A DNA stretch of 64,000 nucleotides from CAWUEX02 sp963921305 (GCA_963921305.4 CAWUEX030000002.1:2728001-2792000), one strand, 5' to 3'. Shown: positions 33,927 to 42,708, counted from the first letter of the stretch. Translations and numbers: made by a program. The notes: generated by a model not told the origin, from the sequence alone.

Positions 33927-35459
33927 ATGAGGCGCGTTACTGCGGTTACCGTCCTGTGGACGTTGTTGGCGCATGGAGCTGTCGCCGCGTCGGCGCACGG
34001 AGCTCTCGCCGCCGAAACCTTGCGCGTTGGTGCGCCCGCCAAGGCCAGCAGTCTCGGCAATCCCTATATGTCGTTGGTGTCCTCTGTGACACAAACGCCG
34101 TCAACCCTCTTCGACGCGCTGACGAGAATCGACACTTCTGGCGCGGTTATCCCCGATCTTGCCCTAAGCTGGGAGGCAATCTCCGATACCACATGGCGTT
34201 TTGAACTGCGCCCTGACGTGACCTTCTCGAACGGCGAGTCGTTTAACGCCGAGGCCGTCGTCAGCGTTATTAATTATCTCATCAGCGACGCAGGCCGCGC
34301 GCTGATGATGGCCGGCGAGCTGAAGGCCGTCACCGGCGCCCGCGCACTCGACGATCTGACGGTTGAATTCACCACCTCTGTGCCCGATGCCATCCTGCCC
34401 AAACGCCTCAGTCTGATCATGATGGTCGCACCGGGCGCCTGGAAAGAACTGGGTCCAGAGGAATTCGCGAAGGCGCCCGTCGGAACGGGCGCGTATGTTC
34501 TGGAAGACTGGGGCGAGGACCGCGGCCGCAGCACCCTCACAGCCAACACAACGAGTTGGCGCGCGCCGGAATATTATGACGAGCTGGTCGTGCTGTATCC
34601 GTTGCGCGACTCCGTCGTCCGCCGTCAGGCGCTTGAGTCCGGTGAGATCGACGTCACCGTGCAGGTCTCCTTCGATGACCTCAAAGATCTCGAGGCCCAG
34701 GGATTCTCCACGCACGTTCTTGAAGTACCGCAAATCCGCGCCCTGGCGTTAACCAACATGCGCGACGACTTGCCGGCGTTGAAAGACAAACGCGTGCGCC
34801 AGGCGCTCAACTACGCGGTTGATAAGGCGGCCATCGCCGAGACGTTTTATTTCGGAGCGGTGTCGCCGGTGGGGCAGGGCGCCACCCCCGGCACGGCGGG
34901 CTACAACCCGAATATTCAGCCTTATTCCTACGATCCGGACCGCGCCCGTGCGCTGCTGGCGGAGGCGGGCTATAGCGGGGGCCTGGAACTGGAAGCGGAA
35001 GTCGAGATCGGCCAGGCCCAAGTGATTTACGAGAGAGCCGCGCAAGATCTCGCCCGTGTCGGCGTCACGCTGAACGTCCGCGCTGTCGTCGCCACCCAAT
35101 GGCTGCAAAAGTATTTCTCGGGCGATTGGGGCCGTACCGATGTGCTGTCGATGGTGTGGAACTCAGGCGCCTACCGCGACACCATCCGCGCGCTGGAAAT
35201 CTATTCCTGCCTCAAGCCCAATCCGTTTTTCTGTGTGCCCGAGATGGTTCCAGCCATCGAAGCCACCGGATCGATATTCGACGTCGCAGAGCGTGACCGC
35301 GCCCTGCAAGTCCTCATGGCCGACATGCACGACTTGGCCCCGTCGATTTTCCTCATCAGCCACGCCAACACGGCCGTCGTGCGCCCCGGCATCACCGGCC
35401 TGACCATGTCTGACCGTGGTCTCAGCTTCGAAACCATGCGGGCGGTCCGGCAGCCCTAA
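33927..35459 (+). CDS. ABC transporter substrate-binding protein, family 5
   Basis: A 510-residue periplasmic binding protein with a signal peptide (cleavage near LAA-E). Family 5 marks are LFDALTRIDTSGAVIPDLA, FELRPDVTFSNGE and VRQALNYAVDKAAI. It is closely similar in layout to the protein at 48.7 kb (TRI..G..G.....L..SWE and DVTFSNGE.FNA) and these two form a subfamily distinct from the OppA-like one at 21.6 kb. No permease genes are nearby. It may supply the substrate of the divergent nitrilase operon (inference). Confidence 0.92.
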   Translation: MRRVTAVTVLWTLLAHGAVAASAHGALAAETLRVGAPAKASSLGNPYMSLVSSVTQTPSTLFDALTRIDTSGAVIPDLALSWEAISDTTWRFELRPDVTFSNGESFNAEAVVSVINYLISDAGRALMMAGELKAVTGARALDDLTVEFTTSVPDAILPKRLSLIMMVAPGAWKELGPEEFAKAPVGTGAYVLEDWGEDRGRSTLTANTTSWRAPEYYDELVVLYPLRDSVVRRQALESGEIDVTVQVSFDDLKDLEAQGFSTHVLEVPQIRALALTNMRDDLPALKDKRVRQALNYAVDKAAIAETFYFGAVSPVGQGATPGTAGYNPNIQPYSYDPDRARALLAEAGYSGGLELEAEVEIGQAQVIYERAAQDLARVGVTLNVRAVVATQWLQKYFSGDWGRTDVLSMVWNSGAYRDTIRALEIYSCLKPNPFFCVPEMVPAIEATGSIFDVAERDRALQVLMADMHDLAPSIFLISHANTAVVRPGITGLTMSDRGLSFETMRAVRQP

Positions 35460-35550
35460 CTCTGACCGCTCTTCGGCGGGCGAAAATCCGCCCATCGACT
35501 CCGCCAGTGTGCCGGTTCCAAGCTTACCCCGACATATGAGGGAGGCGGAC

Positions 35551-35991
35551 ATGATCGCATCGCGACTGGTATTCTTAACGGCTGCGTTTGCCGGTTTGCT
35601 CGCGGCACCTGTGCACGCGCAGGATGCACCGGCGCAAACCGATGCCGAGCCCGGCTATTGGACCAACTTGTTCGAGAACACCATCCACTACACCATCAGC
35701 CAACGCGGCGTGCGCGACGAGGTCGATGTGCACTTCAACCGCGACGGCTCAGTGTCGTCTCCGGCCGGGCACAGTGGCCAGTGGCGGGTCGAGGGTGAAA
35801 GCGGCAGCGAGCAGTTCTGTTACAACCTCACCGGGTTCGAAACTGGCGCTGCCGAGCTGACCCAGTGTTTCGATCTGCGGCGCATGAACCGCCCGCGCAT
35901 CGGCGCACGCTGGGGCGGCGAGTTCGATCAAGGCCACCGCTATGTGGCGGTGGTTGTGGAAGGCCGGCAATTGGCGGCGGCCAGCCCGTAA
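35551..35991 (+). CDS. Secreted hypothetical protein, 146 residues
   Basis: The ATG at 35551 follows GAGGGAGG, and the product has a clear signal peptide (cleavage near VHA-Q). The mature 120 residues include two Cys (QFCYNL and TQCFDL) likely to form a disulfide and a YTISQRGVRDEVDVHFNRDG strand pair. I do not recognise a family. It lies 78 bp before an amidohydrolase gene on the same strand, at the head of a row of mostly exported proteins. Confidence 0.7.
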   Translation: MIASRLVFLTAAFAGLLAAPVHAQDAPAQTDAEPGYWTNLFENTIHYTISQRGVRDEVDVHFNRDGSVSSPAGHSGQWRVEGESGSEQFCYNLTGFETGAAELTQCFDLRRMNRPRIGARWGGEFDQGHRYVAVVVEGRQLAAASP

Positions 35992-36069
35992 GGCCGCACG
36001 TCAACGCTTCAGGTGGCCGTCGCGGTCTGCGGCGGGCTACACTGTCCGAGCCAACACGGGGAGGGCGCC

Positions 36070-37572
36070 ATGACCAAGCGACGCAATCGATTCGCCAACG
36101 ATCCGGACGGCACGCGCCTGCCGATCAAAATCGACACCACCTCCAACGGTGAGTTTTTGCCGCGCCCACTCAGTGCGGCGAATACCGAAGCCAATCGCCG
36201 CGCCCTCATACAAGCCGATGACAACGCGCGCCACACCGCCAAGGCCCGGCGCGACTTTTTGGTCTCCACCGCCGGCGCGGCGACAACGCTGCTCGCCTTC
36301 AATGAGGTCAACGCGGCCACCGGCAAGCGCGGCAGTTCTTATGAACTGCCGTGGGAAGCGGGCAAGGACGAGGCCGCCGCTGCGGAGGCGCTGGACGGCG
36401 ATGATTTCATCTTTGATGTGCAGGGCCATCATGTCGGAAATATCGAGAGCTGGGCTGAGGGGTCGGTGCTCTATCCCGCGCGAAATAATTTCAAGTTTTT
36501 TGCGCCTCAGGTCGGTTGCAGCTACGCAGGGGATGACCCCGAGCTTGGGCACATCGATTGTTTGACCGGTGAGGCCTACGTCAAAGAAGTCTTCATGGAC
36601 AGCGATACCGATATCGCCGTGCTGTCGTTCGGTCCGGCACCGGGTAATGAGATGATGCCCCAGTACTCGGAAGGTGCGGAGACGGTGCGCATCGTCGAAG
36701 CGCTCGGCACCACCCAGCGTCTGATGGTGCATGGCCGCTGCATGCCGACCTATCCGGAAGACTTGGAAGCGATGGAGGAGACGGCGGCCAATTGGCCGGT
36801 CGCGGCGTGGAAGACCTATACCCAGCATGGGCCCAACGACACGGGCTTCTATCTTGATGACGAGCTGGGTCAGACCTTCATTGAGAAAGTGCGCAAGACC
36901 GGTACCAATATTATTGCTGTGCACAAGGGGCTGCCGTTCCTGCAGTACAAAGAGAACCTAAAATATGCCAGCTCGCGTGACGTCGGCCCGGCGGCAACAC
37001 AAAACCCGGATATTAAGTTCCTCATCTACCACGCCGGTTATGACATGCAGAAACCGGAAGGGCCGTTCAGCAGAGACTCCGGAACGGGTGTCGATGATTT
37101 GATCATCTCGCTGATGGACAACGGAATTACACCGGAGACCAACGCCAATGTGTATGCGGAGCTTGGCAGCACCTGGCGTTACCTGATGCGCGATCCCGAT
37201 CAGGCGGCTCATGTGATCGGCAAGCTGCTGAAATACGTCGGCGCAGATCGCGTGCTGTGGGGCACGGACTCCATCTGGTACGGCTCACCGCAAGACCAGA
37301 TCATGGCCTTCCGCGCCTTCCAGATCTCCGACGAATTCCAGGAGACATACGGCTACCCCAAACTCACGCCGGAGATTCGCGCCAAGGTGTTCGGTCTCAA
37401 CGGCGCGGACGCCTACGGCCTGTCACCTGAAGAGGTGCGCACCTACACCCAGGCCGACCCCGTGGAAGAGGCCAAGCGGGAATACGCCGAAGCGCCCGAC
37501 CCCAGCTATCTTACCTATGGGCCCAAGACCCGCCGGGAGTTCTTCCGCTTGCTTGCACAAGAACAAAGGTAG
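36070..37572 (+). CDS. Amidohydrolase-family protein with a late Tat motif
   Basis: A 500-residue protein from ATG 36070 (GGGGAGG upstream). About 60 residues precede a Tat-like motif KARRDFLVSTAGAATTLLAF, an unusually long n-region, so either export uses this motif or the true mature start lies there. The rest is an amidohydrolase-2 type TIM barrel: VQGHHVG near strand 1, VHGRCMP, IAVHKGLP, YHAGYD and the metal Asp in VLWGTDSIWYG. Members are metal-dependent hydrolases or decarboxylases. The next gene follows after 7 bp, so it starts an operon. Confidence 0.85.
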   Translation: MTKRRNRFANDPDGTRLPIKIDTTSNGEFLPRPLSAANTEANRRALIQADDNARHTAKARRDFLVSTAGAATTLLAFNEVNAATGKRGSSYELPWEAGKDEAAAAEALDGDDFIFDVQGHHVGNIESWAEGSVLYPARNNFKFFAPQVGCSYAGDDPELGHIDCLTGEAYVKEVFMDSDTDIAVLSFGPAPGNEMMPQYSEGAETVRIVEALGTTQRLMVHGRCMPTYPEDLEAMEETAANWPVAAWKTYTQHGPNDTGFYLDDELGQTFIEKVRKTGTNIIAVHKGLPFLQYKENLKYASSRDVGPAATQNPDIKFLIYHAGYDMQKPEGPFSRDSGTGVDDLIISLMDNGITPETNANVYAELGSTWRYLMRDPDQAAHVIGKLLKYVGADRVLWGTDSIWYGSPQDQIMAFRAFQISDEFQETYGYPKLTPEIRAKVFGLNGADAYGLSPEEVRTYTQADPVEEAKREYAEAPDPSYLTYGPKTRREFFRLLAQEQR

Positions 37573-37579
37573 GGCTGAT

Positions 37580-38647
37580 ATGCGACAGACTCTGATGATG
37601 GTTGCGCTGTGCCTGTGCGGCTTCTCTGCTCAGGCGGATACGCTGGCCGAAACCTGCGCCGCCGCAGCCACGGACTTCGTCAACGCGTTGACCGAGGACC
37701 AACGCGCGGAGGCCGTTCGGCCCTTCGACCATCCTGGCCGGAAGAAATGGACCAACCTGCCGGGGTCTCGCTTCCGGGAGGAAGGTCTGCCCTTCGAACA
37801 CATGACGGAAGACCAGCGCAAGCTTGGCCATCGCTTGGTCCAATGTGGGCTCTCGAGCCAGGGATACCTCAAAGCCGCGAGCATCATGCGCATTGACGAC
37901 TACCTGGTGTCGCAAATGGACGACACAAGGTCGTTGCCGCCTGGGTTCAATTTCGGTCATGGCTGGTATTGGCTCGGCGTTTTTGGCGACCCTGCCGGTG
38001 ATGCCCCTTGGGGATGGCAGCTCGATGGCCATCACCTGGGCCTCAATTTCACCGTGGCCGACGGTGTGGTCGAGGTCACGCCGGCCTTCGTTGGCGTACA
38101 ACCGAATGAGGTTCCGAACGGTGCTTACGCGGGCTGGCGGGTGCTCGGTGAGGAAGAGGACAAAGCCCTGGCCTTGATGGCGAGTTTGTCTTCCGCGCAG
38201 CGCGCCCAGGCGGTTTTGTCCGATGTCGTGCCCGATGAAATCTTCACCGGGCCGGAACGCGGCGATGCCTTGTCGGACTACGCCGGACTGCCGGCCTCCG
38301 GCATGGATGCGGATCAACGCGCGCTCCTCCAGTCTTTGATTGAAGAGTATGTCCGCAACGCCGACCCGGAACCGGCGGATGCCCTGTTGGCGCGGATCGC
38401 GGCGGATGGACCTGAACAACTCCATTTCGCCTGGATGGGCACGGCTGAGCCCGGTGCCGCGTTCTATTACCGCATCCACAGCCCTTCGCTTCTGATTGAG
38501 TTCGATCACACGATTGATCTCGCGCGCATGCGTGAGGATGTCCGCGTGCCCGACCCCAATCACATCCACACGATCATGCGTCAACCCGGCCAGGACTATG
38601 GCGCTGACGCCTTGCGCCGCCATTATGAAAGGCACCATGCTGAATGA
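37580..38647 (+). CDS. DUF3500 secreted protein
   Basis: A 355-residue protein with a signal peptide (cleavage near AQA-D). DUF3500 features are FDHPGRKKWTNLPG, WGWQLDGHHLGLNF and a C-terminal YYRIHSPSLLIEFDH, HIHTIMRQPGQDYG segment rich in His and Asp. The function of this family is not established. It is co-transcribed between an amidohydrolase (7 bp) and a VOC protein (4-bp overlap), suggesting a shared periplasmic pathway. Confidence 0.85.
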   Translation: MRQTLMMVALCLCGFSAQADTLAETCAAAATDFVNALTEDQRAEAVRPFDHPGRKKWTNLPGSRFREEGLPFEHMTEDQRKLGHRLVQCGLSSQGYLKAASIMRIDDYLVSQMDDTRSLPPGFNFGHGWYWLGVFGDPAGDAPWGWQLDGHHLGLNFTVADGVVEVTPAFVGVQPNEVPNGAYAGWRVLGEEEDKALALMASLSSAQRAQAVLSDVVPDEIFTGPERGDALSDYAGLPASGMDADQRALLQSLIEEYVRNADPEPADALLARIAADGPEQLHFAWMGTAEPGAAFYYRIHSPSLLIEFDHTIDLARMREDVRVPDPNHIHTIMRQPGQDYGADALRRHYERHHAE

Positions 38648-39240
38648 TCGCCGTCCCAAATTTTGATGTCACTCCCCGACTTGATCGGGGAGTCCATACA
38701 CTCAAGCGTCTATGCTTATGGATTGCCCGGTCGAGCCGGGCAATGACGATGGGTTGTCTATTGGTCGTGCTCACGAGTCCGAGTTTGAGAGTTGCAGCTG
38801 AAGACCCGCCGCGCATGAAAGGCATCGGCTGGGTGGTGCTGCGCTCCCATGACCGTGATGCCCTGGCGGAGTTCTACCGCGCGCTCGGCTTTCAGGAATG
38901 GGCCTCGTCCGAGCGCATCGTCGGTTTGCGGGCGGGTGGCGGTGCGGCATTGGAGATCGGTCATCTCGATCCCGATGTGCCGGCTAATCCGGCGCGGGAG
39001 TCCCGCACCCAAGCCCGGGCCATGGCGATTTTCGGAGTCGATGATGTTGAGGAGGTGGTCGCGCGTGCGCGGGCCAGCGGCGCCACCTTTGTCGAGAAGT
39101 ATCAAGGTCCAGCAGGGCCGCCGCTCTATTACATCGGCGATCCCGACGGCAACGTCATCGGCTTCGCAGAGGACGGCCCGATGTGGGGCAATACCGAAGA
39201 ATTGAAGGCCCTGGGGATTGAGCCAGCGCCGGAACGCTAA
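38644..39240 (+). CDS. Secreted VOC-superfamily (glyoxalase-like) protein with repeat-derived N-terminus
   Basis: The frame is open from the ATG at 38644, which overlaps the previous stop (ATGA) and gives 198 residues. Residues 10-34 (VTPRLDRGVH, WIARSSRAMT) are the translation of a palindromic repeat. A start at 38743 or 38749 inside the end of the repeat would give a normal signal peptide (MGCLLVVLTSPSLRVAA) and is perhaps the real one, though no Shine-Dalgarno is near. The VOC domain is GIGWVVLRSHDRDALAEFYR to YYIGDPDGNVIGFAED. VOC proteins are metal-dependent isomerases, dioxygenases or binding proteins. Its last 22 codons are duplicated at 41.8 kb. Confidence 0.8.
   Translation: MIAVPNFDVTPRLDRGVHTLKRLCLWIARSSRAMTMGCLLVVLTSPSLRVAAEDPPRMKGIGWVVLRSHDRDALAEFYRALGFQEWASSERIVGLRAGGGAALEIGHLDPDVPANPARESRTQARAMAIFGVDDVEEVVARARASGATFVEKYQGPAGPPLYYIGDPDGNVIGFAEDGPMWGNTEELKALGIEPAPER
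38672..38744. repeat. Dispersed palindromic repeat lying in frame in the VOC gene
   Basis: Two perfect hairpins bound the element: CTCCCCGA/TCGGGGAG (38672-38692) and ATTGCCCGG/CCGGGCAAT (38722-38744). CCATA and TATGG lie inverted between them. Such paired hairpins, translating to VTPRLDRG and similar strings, are familiar as dispersed intergenic repeats in alphaproteobacteria. No other copy is seen in this window. Confidence 0.75.
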
Positions 39241-39272
39241 AACCTGATCCGTGAAGCGCAGTTGTTGAGCGG

Positions 39273-39770
39273 CTATCCAACTTCTCGATGCGTCAGGACG
39301 TTGAATCCCTCGTCAGGCAACGGCAAGGCAAAGTGTTTGGAGAACTGGTGATACTGCTCCTCGGTTGGCGCGAACGCGTGCTCACCTTGTGCGTTGCGCC
39401 GGCGCAGCCTTTCCATGCAGATATCGTCCGGCACATCGAGCACGTGAAGTTGGTGGTCTGCACCCGTTTCTCTGATGATGCCAAGCATCCAAGTTCGCTG
39501 CTCCACGGTGTTTGCCGGAAAGTCCAGCACGACAGACACTCCGATATTCAGCAAGCGCGAGATATGGAGCCCCATAATTGCACGCAATCTAGTCGAACAG
39601 CGGGAGTAGTCTGCGCCTGTCGCCATCTGGTCAAAAAACAGCGCTTTCAACCACTGATCCTCGGATAGGAGGATCGCTCCCTCAGCAGTGCTCAGTTTGG
39701 CGGCGAGCGTGGATTTGCCCGAAGCGATCTTTCCGCATATTAAGTGCAGTATTGGTGATTTCAGAGACAT
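39273..39770 (-). CDS. P-loop kinase-like ATPase (AAA_33 type)
   Basis: A 165-residue protein from ATG 39770. The Walker A loop is LICGKIASGKST, an Asp-containing strand follows (VVLDFPANT), and the lid region has Arg residues (MERLRRRNAQGEH). This size and pattern fit small zeta-toxin/kinase-like P-loop proteins that phosphorylate small molecules. The substrate is unknown. It is on the opposite strand to the surrounding exported-enzyme row and sits within the segment bounded by the duplicated VOC tail. Confidence 0.8.
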   Translation of the reverse strand: MSLKSPILHLICGKIASGKSTLAAKLSTAEGAILLSEDQWLKALFFDQMATGADYSRCSTRLRAIMGLHISRLLNIGVSVVLDFPANTVEQRTWMLGIIRETGADHQLHVLDVPDDICMERLRRRNAQGEHAFAPTEEQYHQFSKHFALPLPDEGFNVLTHREVG

Positions 39771-39929
39771 TCGAGAAGGCCATTGGCGGGTGCGTCGAAA
39801 ACGGACTTGGTCTTGATGATTGGGATCCCTTGTGCCCACCTTCACGACTGAAAGCAACCGAGCATTCTCGATAGCGATGCTTCAACGTCTACTCGCTGAC
39901 GAAACAATATAGGTTCGAGGTGCACAGCC

Positions 39930-41036
39930 TTAGGCGGCGTGCATTTGTGTGTCCTGCAGTGCGGGTGACTGATGGGTGTTTCGCCAAACTGCATCATCCT
40001 GGCTAAAGGATGGCGACGACAGCTGAACATAGTCCCGCTGCGCTTGAGCACGGTCGAGGTCGAAAGGCCGCGTTGTGAGGATTTTTAGAAACCGGCCCAT
40101 CGCGCCAAAGCTTTTAAAGAGGCTGCCTTTCAATTCTGGTTCTTCGCTGACCCTTCGACGAAGCACACTCTCGAAGGTCTCGGGGTCGCGTCCACCAACG
40201 TCAAGGACATGCCTGGTTGGGGCGTTCACGGCAAAGGTTCCCCGCCGGTATTCTTCCGAATAGATTGCGAGCTGGGTTACGGCGGCTTCAGAGTAATTGG
40301 TGGGAGGAAGTGCCTTTAGTGCCTTCACCATCATGCGTTCGGAGATGTCGATGTAGCGTACGTGTCGCCCTAATACGTTTCCCATTGCGTCCGCGATTTC
40401 GTTTGGAGAAAGAAGGGCCGGACCTGTCGGGCGATAGGACTGACCGGAATGATTTTCCGGAGCGATCAGGGCACCAACAGCCACGCTCGCGATGTCTTCA
40501 TTCGACGGCGCGGCGTTTTTCTGCACATGGCCGTCACCCAGCGGCATTGTGAACAGTCCCAGATGGGCCGCCATGTCCAGAACCATGAGATAATTGTCTG
40601 CGAACCATCCCACATTGACCGTGGTGACGGACATCTCGGCCCGCATACCGATCAGTATGTCGCTGATATAAACCTCTCGCGTGAAGAGAGAGGGGTGATC
40701 GACGCTTGCAAGCCACTGACTGAGCGTGACGACATGCTCAAGCCGGGCCTCATAGGCTGCGGCAGTGAATACGGCATTGAAATGCAGTCCGTTGGGTGCC
40801 GTCGGAGCGCATTGATAGGCACGTTGGACACCTTGCATCGCCTGACGCATGTCACTCAATGAGTACTGGTTGCCCACGAACAGCTCGGCGCCCGCGCGTT
40901 CAAGTGTATCGGAGCGATGATCTTTCCGCCGCACAAAGGCACGGACCGGAAACCCTTTTTCTCTCAGTTGCAGGGCCGTTTGTAGTCCTGTCTTTCCGCT
41001 CGCGCTGGTGACTAGAATCGTAGGCTTGAGTGACAT
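39930..41036 (-). CDS. NmrA-like NAD(P)-binding protein (atypical SDR)
   Basis: A 368-residue protein with an N-terminal Rossmann motif ILVTSASGKTGLQTA, followed by VRAFVRRKD for NADP(H) choice and VTTVNVGWFADNYL. This matches the NmrA/HSCARG atypical SDR group, whose members act as redox sensors or quinone reductases. The start follows AAAGGAGGT. It is divergent from a TetR regulator with a palindrome between them, so TetR most likely represses it. Electrophile or quinone stress is a reasonable but unproven trigger. Confidence 0.85.
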   Translation of the reverse strand: MSLKPTILVTSASGKTGLQTALQLREKGFPVRAFVRRKDHRSDTLERAGAELFVGNQYSLSDMRQAMQGVQRAYQCAPTAPNGLHFNAVFTAAAYEARLEHVVTLSQWLASVDHPSLFTREVYISDILIGMRAEMSVTTVNVGWFADNYLMVLDMAAHLGLFTMPLGDGHVQKNAAPSNEDIASVAVGALIAPENHSGQSYRPTGPALLSPNEIADAMGNVLGRHVRYIDISERMMVKALKALPPTNYSEAAVTQLAIYSEEYRRGTFAVNAPTRHVLDVGGRDPETFESVLRRRVSEEPELKGSLFKSFGAMGRFLKILTTRPFDLDRAQAQRDYVQLSSPSFSQDDAVWRNTHQSPALQDTQMHAA

Positions 41037-41060
41037 CGCATACCTCCTTTAGATGATATT

Positions 41061-41085
41061 TGTAATCTATAATATAGATGATACA
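41061..41085. promoter_or_regulatory. TetR operator palindrome
   Basis: Perfect arms ATCTAT (41065-41070) and ATAGAT (41074-41079) with a 3-bp centre, flanked by TGTA and TACA. It lies between the divergent NmrA-like and tetR genes, and the surroundings are AT-rich unlike the genome average. Confidence 0.7.
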
Positions 41086-41122
41086 TTGAATCTTAGATGT
41101 CAACCCAATTGAGAGATTTGCT

Positions 41123-41704
41123 ATGCCAAGGATGTCCGCCGCAGAAAAACAACGCAGTCACAACAGGATACTGGATGCTGCCGCGCGGTTATTTAGGGAA
41201 AACGGGATCGCTTCGACCAGCGTCGCTGACGTTATGGAGGGCGCTGGCATGACCCATGGAGGGTTTTATCGGCACTTTGAATCAAAAGAGGACCTGGTCG
41301 CTGCCGCGTTTCGCCGCGCGGTTGATGGCGTCGTCCAGGACATCGAACAGGAGGCGACCGCCGACAGCCGAAAGAGGGCAAGGGATGCCTACATCGATGC
41401 ATACCTGTCACAACAGCACGTGCGCGACCGGGGCCGTGGCTGCCCGCTTGCGGCCATGGGGGCAGACCTGGCCAGAATCGGAGATGGTCCTCAACATGAA
41501 GGGGCGGCCGCAGTAGAGAGAATGGCGCGGTTGCTGCAGCAATCCGGCGATGACCGCAATGAGCAGGGTCTAGCAATGATGGCGTTGATGGTAGGCAGTA
41601 TCACGCTGGCGCGACTGGCAGAGACCAAAACAGACACGGAGGAGGTTCTGGACGCCGGGCGGACGGGCCTTGCATTGCTAGAAAAACAGTGGCCAGCAGC
41701 TTGA
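41123..41704 (+). CDS. TetR-family transcriptional regulator
   Basis: A 193-residue regulator. The HTH is at residues 30-52 (ASTSVADVMEGAGMTHGGFY, then RHFESKEDLV). The C-terminal ligand domain with RGRGCPLAAMGADLAR is like the AcrR/YcdC subgroup that controls oxidoreductases. It is divergent from the NmrA-like gene and the intervening palindrome probably controls both genes. The Cys in the ligand domain could sense oxidants, which is speculation. Confidence 0.92.
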   Translation: MPRMSAAEKQRSHNRILDAAARLFRENGIASTSVADVMEGAGMTHGGFYRHFESKEDLVAAAFRRAVDGVVQDIEQEATADSRKRARDAYIDAYLSQQHVRDRGRGCPLAAMGADLARIGDGPQHEGAAAVERMARLLQQSGDDRNEQGLAMMALMVGSITLARLAETKTDTEEVLDAGRTGLALLEKQWPAA

Positions 41705-41833
41705 GTTAGCGCGTGGAACCACACCACCGACCCTTCTTTCTGTAGACTCGACGCCGAATTCGACATCCGCGCATGACCGGGGAAACCTGGTCTTAATCGC
41801 TACAACCTCAATATCTTTGTCCAACTCTCCTCG

Positions 41834-41905
41834 GCGGATGGCCCGATGTGGAGCAATACCGAAGAATTGAAGGCCCTGGGGATTGAGCCTGCGCCGGAAC
41901 GCTAG
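41834..41905 (+). pseudogene. Fragment repeating the 3' end of the VOC gene
   Basis: Positions 41840-41905 match 39175-39240 in 63 of 66 bases, including the end EPAPER and stop codon. One upstream codon pair (Ala-Asp for Glu-Asp) remains similar. The preceding bases read NIFVQLSS in frame, like the strand that follows GN in other VOC proteins, so this may be the tail of a decayed second VOC gene. No start or upstream domain survives. It marks the right edge of a 2.6 kb segment. Confidence 0.8.
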
Positions 41906-41964
41906 ATGATGGGGGACGGACCCGATCGGTCCGCCTTTATCGGACAAGCAAAAGGACACGCCCC

Positions 41965-42708
41965 ATGCTCAACGACCAACAGAAAAAGTGGTGCGACGAC
42001 AAACCGGCGGACTACGACGACCTCAAAGCCCTGTTCCTCAATTGCACGCTGAAGCCATCGCCCCAGCAGTCGCACACGGAAGGTCTGTTCCAAATCTCCA
42101 AAGAGATCATGGAAACCAATGGTGTGACGGTGGAGATGCTGCGCCCCGTCGACCACGACATCGCTTTCGGTGTCTATCCGGATATGACCGAACATGGCTG
42201 GGACTCAGATGCCTGGCCGGACCTTTTCCAGAAGGTCGAAGCGGCGGACATCCTCATCATCGGCACGCCCATCTGGCTCGGCGAAAAATCGTCCGTATGC
42301 ACACAAGTGATTGAGCGCCTTTACGCTATGTCCGGCCAACTCAACGAGGCGGGACAGTACGCTTATTACGGCAAGGTCGGCGGCTGTTTGATCACCGGCA
42401 ATGAAGACGGCGCCAAGCACTGCGCCATGAATATCCTCTACTCGCTGCAGCATCTGGGGTATTCCATTCCACCTCAGGCCGACGCCGCATGGCTGGGCGA
42501 GGCAGGGCCGGGGCCGTCGTATATGGACAAGGACTCCGGCGGGCCGGACAACGATTTCACCAACCGCAACACCACGTTTCTCACCTGGAACCTGCTGCAC
42601 CTGGCGCGGATGATGAAGGATGCAGGCGGATTTCCCGCCCACGGCAACCAGCGTTCGCTCTGGGAAGCCGGTTGCCGATTCGACATGCCCAATCCGGAGT
42701 ATCGCTAG
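41965..42708 (+). CDS. Flavodoxin-like NAD(P)H-dependent oxidoreductase
   Basis: A 247-residue cytoplasmic protein. ALFLNCTLKPSPQQSHTEGL is an FMN phosphate loop, and ADILIIGTPIWLGEKSSVC is the second FMN-binding loop, with KVGGCLITGNEDGAKHC the third. This resembles NADPH-dependent FMN reductases and quinone reductases. The first 20 residues precede strand 1 and are charged. It likely belonged to the same row as the VOC gene before the 2.6 kb segment arrived, as the duplicated tail lies 59 bp upstream. Confidence 0.87.
   Translation: MLNDQQKKWCDDKPADYDDLKALFLNCTLKPSPQQSHTEGLFQISKEIMETNGVTVEMLRPVDHDIAFGVYPDMTEHGWDSDAWPDLFQKVEAADILIIGTPIWLGEKSSVCTQVIERLYAMSGQLNEAGQYAYYGKVGGCLITGNEDGAKHCAMNILYSLQHLGYSIPPQADAAWLGEAGPGPSYMDKDSGGPDNDFTNRNTTFLTWNLLHLARMMKDAGGFPAHGNQRSLWEAGCRFDMPNPEYR

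Noticed and set aside
32929..33930. Plus-strand open frame opposite the first nitrilase gene
   Set aside because: Triad residues are on the minus strand; the antisense product shows no family.
37511..38659. Minus-strand open frame opposite the DUF3500 gene
   Set aside because: The plus strand carries the signal peptide, ribosome spacing and DUF3500 motifs.
39241..41833. The 2.6 kb segment as a transposon or genomic island
   Set aside because: No transposase, integrase or terminal inverted repeats are visible; only the duplicated VOC tail supports insertion.
41918..41934. CGGACC/GGTCCG hairpin before the flavodoxin-like gene as a riboswitch or terminator
   Set aside because: Only a 6-bp stem without a poly-T tail or known motif.
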